From Candidatus Kapaibacterium sp. (GTDB lineage Bacteria > Bacteroidota > Ignavibacteria > Palsa-1295): DNA of 35,926 bases. The translations under genes and the position numbers were made by a program. The notes under the pieces were generated by a model, which saw only the letters and a program-made list of their open reading frames with translations, was not told the origin of the DNA and did no database searches. Location of the stretch: positions 1 to 35,926 of the forward strand of contig JADGPZ010000013.1 of the NCBI GenBank assembly GCA_017882165.1, written 5' to 3'. Below are positions 32,173 through 35,926 of the stretch, piece by piece. Every line of letters begins with the position of its first letter. Positions within the stretch are counted from its first letter, which is position 1.

Positions 32173-33081
32173 ATGCACCACTTATCCATATCCGAAGAGT
32201 GGCATTTCCGGCATTCTGTGCTAACGTTGCGTGGAAACCCTATTTTTGCGGTGAGATCATTAACCTTGCTTGAAATGCTTTTTGACTGCAATATCATTGA
32301 GGTCGTTCGGCTGAACGAGCACCTTACGAACCTTGCCAACACTAACGACTGGAACGCGGAAACGCCGCTTCAGCTAAGCGACTATTTTAAGGCATCTACC
32401 AAAAAGCTCGGGAAGCTCTACCTTCCCTCTACAATCACTGGAATGCGACATTATCTTAGCCTCGGTGATCCCGCAATCCCGGAGTACAATGCCACATGGC
32501 TCAGACGTAACCAACGAGAGATTTGTGAGGATATTATTCGCAGAATCCATGAGGACCTGCGCCTTTACACTTTCGTTGCCTTAGAGCAATCCGAAGCGCG
32601 GAATTGCAATCAGCGCATGTATTTCGGGCCCGATGTTCAGAAAAAATTTCCCGATCTCGCCGATGACATTCGAGAAGCAGGTAATTGCTTCGCCTTCGGA
32701 CGGTATGGCGCGTCCGCTTACTACGTCTCTATCATCATGGAGAATGCCGCCCGGCGGCTGGCCAGACGTGTGGGACTGACGCCACCAAAAGGCAAACGAA
32801 TTGCCGACTTAGGCTGGCAGAACCTTGCGGATATGATTACGGCAGAGCTCAAAATTCGCCCTCGCTCCACGTCGAGACAGAAGGCCATTAACGAAGGTCT
32901 AAGCGAAGCAAACAATCATCTCTGGAATGTTAAAGAGGCTTACAGAAACAGAATCGCACATGGCAGGATCAAACCATCGAAGCGACGCAAGGACTGGCGC
33001 ACCGAAGAGGTTAGATTGGCATACGTACTGCTAACTCAGACTGACCAGTTCATGCAATTCTTGACACGGATGGTCTCGTAG
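32173..33081 (+). CDS. hypothetical protein with a HEPN-like R-x4-H motif
   Basis: A 302-residue, mostly helical soluble protein. The segment GRYGASAYYVSIIMENAARR followed downstream by KEAYRNRIAHGR matches the pattern of HEPN-related domains, whose R-x4-6-H motif (here R258 to H263) is the RNase active site in many toxins and defence proteins. The N-terminal 120 residues are unassigned. Its surroundings (methyltransferase, Vsr, transposase remnant) make a role in defence or mobile-element conflict plausible. No partner antitoxin (for example MNT) was recognised beside it, so the HEPN assignment rests only on motif and context. Confidence 0.5.
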   Translation: MHHLSISEEWHFRHSVLTLRGNPIFAVRSLTLLEMLFDCNIIEVVRLNEHLTNLANTNDWNAETPLQLSDYFKASTKKLGKLYLPSTITGMRHYLSLGDPAIPEYNATWLRRNQREICEDIIRRIHEDLRLYTFVALEQSEARNCNQRMYFGPDVQKKFPDLADDIREAGNCFAFGRYGASAYYVSIIMENAARRLARRVGLTPPKGKRIADLGWQNLADMITAELKIRPRSTSRQKAINEGLSEANNHLWNVKEAYRNRIAHGRIKPSKRRKDWRTEEVRLAYVLLTQTDQFMQFLTRMVS

Positions 33082-33099
33082 TGCAGTTCAGTGCATTGC

Positions 33100-33444
33100 C
33101 CCGAGGTCAAGGGATAGCATCGGTACAGCCCGCCCCAACTCGTGTCAGTAACCATACGACCAGTGATCGGCGACCCGGACCGCCAGGTTTATCTCGACCA
33201 GCTACGTTGAGAGGCAGAATCTTACCATGCGGTTGAGAGGCAGAATCTTACCATGCGAATGAGCATGAGGCGATTTACCCGGTTAACGAATGCCATCAGC
33301 AAGAATCTCGACAACCTCGTAACGGCTTGCTCCTTGCATTTCTGCCATTACAATTTCATGCGCCTTCACCAGGCGCTCCTATGCGCTCCGGAGATGGCCG
33401 AAGGGTTGTCGAGGTCGATTGGGGATTGGGACGCGGTACTATAA
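33100..33444 (+). pseudogene. decayed DDE transposase, C-terminal part (IS1-like)
   Basis: HRYSPPQ and PVIGDPD (frame beginning at 33121) are followed by ISTSYVERQNLTMR in another frame, and then RMSMRRFTRLTNAISKNLDN (from 33256), HYNFMRLHQALLCAPEMAEG and a stop at 33442-33444. This order matches the C-terminal third of transposases often annotated as IS1 family in environmental bacteria (RYSP, STSYVERQNLTMRM, RRFTRLTNAF, HYNF-x-R-H). A stop codon lies just before HRYSP, frames change twice, and the N-terminal two thirds are absent. A 26-bp exact tandem duplication interrupts the VERQNLTMR region. It cannot encode an active enzyme. No terminal inverted repeats were found. Confidence 0.78.
33206..33257. 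repeat. 26-bp exact tandem duplication inside the transposase remnant
   Basis: Bases 33206-33231 are repeated exactly at 33232-33257. The unit encodes VERQNLTMR, one of the most conserved parts of the transposase. The duplication brings the downstream frame back in phase with the 33121 frame, though a stop (33208-33210) still intervenes. Confidence 0.95.
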
Positions 33445-33477
33445 CACAAAGCGGCCCGGTTAATTTACCGGGCCGCT
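33442..33477 (-). terminator. Rho-independent terminator of the small minus-strand gene
   Basis: AGCGGCCCGGT (33450-33460) and its exact complement (33467-33477) form an 11-bp GC-rich stem with the 6-base loop TAATTT. On the minus strand the stem is followed by TTTGTGTT. It lies 10 bases after the stop of the gene at 33487-33735 and also abuts the end of the transposase remnant. Confidence 0.88.
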
Positions 33478-33486
33478 GGCCTGACT

Positions 33487-33735
33487 CTAAGGCGCGAGCG
33501 TCTTACGATGTCTCTCGTAAGCCTCGTAAATTTGCCTATCTGAAAGTTTGTCTTGCTTCGAGGCATGAAGATCCCTGATATTTCGATCCGTATCGCCTCT
33601 CGCCAAAGCCAAGATGGCATTAACGAATTCGTCGAAGAGCTGCTCTCGCATATCAATCGCAGCTTGGGTAGTAGGCGTGGGTGTCTGTGTGTACTGTCCA
33701 ATAAGTCTATCGAATAAGTTGCGCAACGGGTTCAT
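33487..33735 (-). CDS. small hypothetical protein
   Basis: An 82-residue, highly charged helical protein (MNPLRNLFDRLIGQY, then ANDEF/LARG-type helices and a basic end HRKTLAP). No domain was recognised. The ATG at 33735 is preceded by GAAAGGGA at 8 bases, a good ribosome site, and an intrinsic terminator follows, so it is a real transcription unit. It is 142 bases after the HTH gene on the same strand and belongs to the acquired region. Confidence 0.6.
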   Translation of the reverse strand: MNPLRNLFDRLIGQYTQTPTPTTQAAIDMREQLFDEFVNAILALARGDTDRNIRDLHASKQDKLSDRQIYEAYERHRKTLAP

Positions 33736-33877
33736 CTGTAATCCCTTTCAAATAATGTTTAGAGTAAAAAGAACGAATTCGTGCTGCTAACACGGCGCGC
33801 GGGAAACGAGGTTTCATTAGGTAGGGTTAATTTAAGAGAACCTGACAGGCGATTGTGTTCGCTTCGCGAAATTCAAA

Positions 33878-34105
33878 TTATGACACGGTAAGAAAGTCCA
33901 ACCCGAATTTCTCCATTGCTTTGAGCGCGATGTCCCATGCTTTGGTCACTCGCTGGCCGTTCGCCTTCATGTTGTAGTATTGCTGTTGGCTCATGCCGAG
34001 TACCCTTGCGAACCCGTACTCCGTGAGTTTGGCACGACGACGCACCCGATCGAGCCGCGCGGCCAGGGTTAGAGTCTTTGTCCGAGTTTTGGGAGTCGGC
34101 TTCAT
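33878..34105 (-). CDS. small XRE-like helix-turn-helix protein
   Basis: A 75-residue basic protein from ATG 34105. The segment LTEYGFARVLGMSQQQYYNM (residues 27-46) resembles the HTH of phage Cro/CI-type (XRE) regulators, with the recognition helix around SQQQYYNMK. The first 24 residues are Lys/Arg/Thr-rich. Its ATG overlaps the stop of the upstream gene by 4 bases (ATGA), indicating translational coupling. It is a candidate repressor of the acquired segment. Confidence 0.65.
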   Translation of the reverse strand: MKPTPKTRTKTLTLAARLDRVRRRAKLTEYGFARVLGMSQQQYYNMKANGQRVTKAWDIALKAMEKFGLDFLTVS

Positions 34106-34389
34106 ACGGCGAGTTCGTATCCCGCCCTGAGGAGCCGTTCCGCATCGGCGGGAGACACGACCCAATGCCACGGACAATCGCCCATGATGATCCGGCGCGG
34201 CTTGACGCTATGCTCGTAACATGCGCTTCGGGCCATTGCAAGCGATCGGTAAGAGTCCACGTGTCGCTGGATCAATCCTTTTGATCTCAGAATCGAAAGT
34301 GACTCCTGGTTCTCTTCGGTCGAGACGTCACCGTTGATCGTCTCATCGTTGCTGAGGGAATCGGTCGGGGTTTGAAGGGTTGTTGTCAT
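34102..34389 (-). CDS. hypothetical protein, operon partner of the HTH gene
   Basis: A protein of 95 residues from ATG 34389; an upstream TTG at 34470 would give 122. The N-terminus is Thr/Ser/Asn-rich and probably disordered; the C-terminal half has SLAMARSACYEHSVKPRRII and WHWVVSPADAERLLRAGYEL, likely a small alpha/beta domain. No family was recognised. It is co-transcribed with the HTH gene (4-base overlap) and transcribed divergently from vsr. Confidence 0.5.
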   Translation of the reverse strand: MTTTLQTPTDSLSNDETINGDVSTEENQESLSILRSKGLIQRHVDSYRSLAMARSACYEHSVKPRRIIMGDCPWHWVVSPADAERLLRAGYELAV

Positions 34390-34565
34390 TGGTGTTGGTT
34401 TTTGGATAGTAAACGTTTCGTGTACTAATGAAACCCATTGGCCCCACTGGATCGCTCCCGAATCACTCAAATAATTGCTAACAAGTTACGAACGTTGTTG
34501 GGCGATCCCCGAACCATACCGATATGGCGTCCAGTTTTTCATGAGAATGGAATTCTCGATAGATT

Positions 34566-35018
34566 ATGGACATCGTTAGCAAGAGTCAACGCAGCCGGAT
34601 GATGTCCGGCATTCGTTCAAAGAATACGAAGCCGGAATTACTTGTCCGCCGAGAATTACATCGAAGAGGTTACAGGTTCCGACTCCATGACAAGAAGCTT
34701 CCCGGTAAACCCGACATCGTACTTCCCAAATACAAAACAGTGATTTTCGTCAACGGATGTTTTTGGCATCAACATCCGAAATGCAAGTTGGTGAAGCTTC
34801 CTTCAACGAATCGCAAGTTCTGGCGCGCAAAGCTCACTGCGAACGTGGCAAGAGACCGCATGAATATCGAAAAGCTTAGAAGGTTGGGTTGGCGGTCGGA
34901 GATCGTCTGGGCGTGTCAATTGGGATCAGCAAGAAGCGCATCCGCTGAGATGGTCCGAATCATTCTCAATCTCCAAAGCCCCTTCCCGCCCATCGGCGAA
35001 GCCATTCAGACTCAGTAA
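34566..35018 (+). CDS. vsr: very short patch repair endonuclease Vsr
   Basis: Vsr nicks next to T in T:G mismatches that arise by deamination of 5-methylcytosine, starting very short patch repair. The 150-residue protein carries IVSKSQRSRMMSGIRSKNTKPE, interrupted here as IVSKSQRSRMMSGI and RSKNTKPE, the GKPDIVL motif with catalytic D50, the FVNGCFWHQH motif (61-70), and P-S-T-N-x-x-FW...RD (79-97). Length is as expected, and no truncation is seen. Its partner is normally a C5 methyltransferase; the one at 30162-31124 is 3.4 kb away on the other strand. A small hairpin GAGAAT/ATTCTC (34543-34557) lies just before the start. The 3' end overlaps the convergent gene by 53 bases. Confidence 0.94.
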   Translation: MDIVSKSQRSRMMSGIRSKNTKPELLVRRELHRRGYRFRLHDKKLPGKPDIVLPKYKTVIFVNGCFWHQHPKCKLVKLPSTNRKFWRAKLTANVARDRMNIEKLRRLGWRSEIVWACQLGSARSASAEMVRIILNLQSPFPPIGEAIQTQ

Positions 35019-35859
35019 GACCAACCCTTGAAATTTTCTGGCTATACTCGTAGGCGACTCGTTGAGCGTGGTCTGGCTTAAGTTCAGCAATCCACCACAA
35101 TCGGTTATTCTGGGAATCTAAGAAATACCAGCTCTCGCCGTCTCGTTTGCACCTCACTTCATTCTCTTCGATTGGGCCAAACTGCCTCAAGCTTGAACTG
35201 GATGGTTTGGCAATAAGACTCAGCTCCTTGGTCGTTCCATCTTCGATTACAAAACCAATGTGATCGTCTTTCTTTGTTGTGCTAAGAAGCAAGAAAGGAA
35301 ACGAAAAAGTCTTGCCTTTGAGTCGGACGCTATCACACAACGGCTGAACACACACCCAATACGAGCCGTCGTTTTCACGCACTATCGTGCCGAGGGTAAG
35401 AACCGGATCTTGTTTCTCGTACCGCGTACGCGTTGACATACGAACAGCAAGATTGTGGTCACTTTTCGGACCATCCTGTCTCTTCGAGAGGAGATTGGTA
35501 TAGGCTGCCAACTTACGATCGGGCTCCTTGTCGGTATTAAATCCCTTACCTTTGAATGCAATTTGGCGACCCTTATCGATTACGGTCAGGACAAGTGTCC
35601 GCGCATCTGATGCGTCATAAGTGACCTTGGGCTCGGCTCTAAGATTAGCATTCAACCATGTCGACAAGTCGAGTCCATCATCGATCTCGGCATCAAGCCA
35701 CTTTTCAAGGCAGGCAACATCTGCCTTGAATTGCGGTTGATAGTTCTGGAAACATATTTGTCGCGGATGCGGCAAATAACAGGATACAAAAATTCGGGCC
35801 TTAATACAGGGCGTCCAAAAAGAAAGAGTATAAATCTGGCAAATCGTTGTCTGAGACAA
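34966..35859 (-). CDS. conserved-looking unknown protein, probably truncated at its 5' end
   Basis: The open frame gives 297 residues from a TTG at 35859, but the first ~20 codons run through a glycosyltransferase fragment in another frame, and no ATG occurs near the start (the first in frame is far inside), so the gene was probably cut at about 35.80-35.82 kb. The visible part is alpha/beta: KADVACLEKWLDAEI, KVTYDASDARTLVLTV, YWVCVQPLCDSVRLKG, FSFPFLLLSTTKK, and a C-terminal helical end SRVGLTESEWLRRWAGRGFG. I do not recognise a family. The well-preserved body suggests it was recently functional. The lost N-terminus, if it exists elsewhere, could show its domain type. It converges on vsr and may belong to a defence locus. 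Confidence 0.5.
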   Translation of the reverse strand: MSQTTICQIYTLSFWTPCIKARIFVSCYLPHPRQICFQNYQPQFKADVACLEKWLDAEIDDGLDLSTWLNANLRAEPKVTYDASDARTLVLTVIDKGRQIAFKGKGFNTDKEPDRKLAAYTNLLSKRQDGPKSDHNLAVRMSTRTRYEKQDPVLTLGTIVRENDGSYWVCVQPLCDSVRLKGKTFSFPFLLLSTTKKDDHIGFVIEDGTTKELSLIAKPSSSSLRQFGPIEENEVRCKRDGESWYFLDSQNNRLWWIAELKPDHAQRVAYEYSQKISRVGLTESEWLRRWAGRGFGD

Positions 35860-35926
35860 AGCCTAGAAATTTTATGTTGTCAATATTATTCTTAATAACA
35901 TATTCTTTTGCCTGCTCAAAAATCAG
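35801..35926 (-). pseudogene. truncated glycosyltransferase (GT4-like) fragment
   Basis: The minus strand, open to the right edge, encodes EQAKEYVIKNNIDNIKFLGF and VSDNDLPDLYS, the conserved segment of family 1/GT4 glycosyltransferases just before the nucleotide-sugar-binding region. It then runs into FFLDALY and a TAA at 35801-35803. The following ADAFVFPS-type and EGFG segments expected in a complete enzyme are absent, so the gene lost its C-terminal third. The fragment is markedly AT-rich compared with the region to its left. The 5' end lies outside the window. Confidence 0.7.

Overview
The window reads as a chromosomal piece of a Bacteroidota/Chlorobiota-type bacterium, most likely from the Ignavibacteria/Kapaibacteria neighbourhood. 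This is inferred from five secreted proteins with type IX secretion (T9SS) C-terminal sorting domains, a DUF5686 outer-membrane protein, BshC of bacillithiol synthesis, and the general lack of Shine-Dalgarno sequences. No 16S rRNA gene or species marker is present.

Region 1 (1-11,031) is core genome. It holds the end of an alpha-glucan phosphorylase, tRNA-Arg(TCT), tRNA-His(GTG) and gltX. A minus-strand block then runs CPXCG protein > YbaB/EbfC > RecR > SAM methyltransferase > two lipoproteins > DUF5686 protein. bshC and tRNA-Arg(ACG) with a strong terminator follow. Between the CPXCG gene and bshC lies a small T9SS protein flanked by gene debris: two related stubs of a TIR-domain gene and a frameshifted T9SS sorting domain. 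Three junctions carry degenerate 7-8 bp tandem arrays.

Region 2 (11,032-14,642) is variable: a solitary Cas2-like/SinR-type protein, a short LuxR-type HTH protein overlapping a lipoprotein, and a large all-helical protein of unknown function.

Region 3 (14,643-28,767) is a secretome block of four T9SS cargo proteins (1403, 1136, 1671 and 416 residues), arranged as two tight gene pairs. Two are rich in Asp-box (BNR) repeats and one has immunoglobulin-like midsections. Two genes carry poly-G tracts (G8 and G10) that could make them phase-variable.

Region 4 (28,768-35,926) is acquired DNA. A minus-strand series ParB-like protein > C5 cytosine methyltransferase > 705 bp without a gene > HTH protein resembling small-terminase or phage HTH proteins looks like a prophage remnant. 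Next come a protein with a HEPN-like R-x4-H motif, a decayed transposase with a 26-bp internal duplication, a small HTH-containing operon, a Vsr mismatch endonuclease, and a conserved-looking unknown gene whose 5' end runs into a truncated glycosyltransferase. Methyltransferase and Vsr together suggest protection from, and repair after, 5-methylcytosine modification; no classical restriction endonuclease was recognised.

The most original leads are a 27-bp inverted repeat in the gene-free stretch beside the terminase-like gene, palindromic CCTTC/GAAGG operator-like sites before the ParB gene, the poly-G tracts, the paired TIR stubs, and the island junction at about 35.8 kb.
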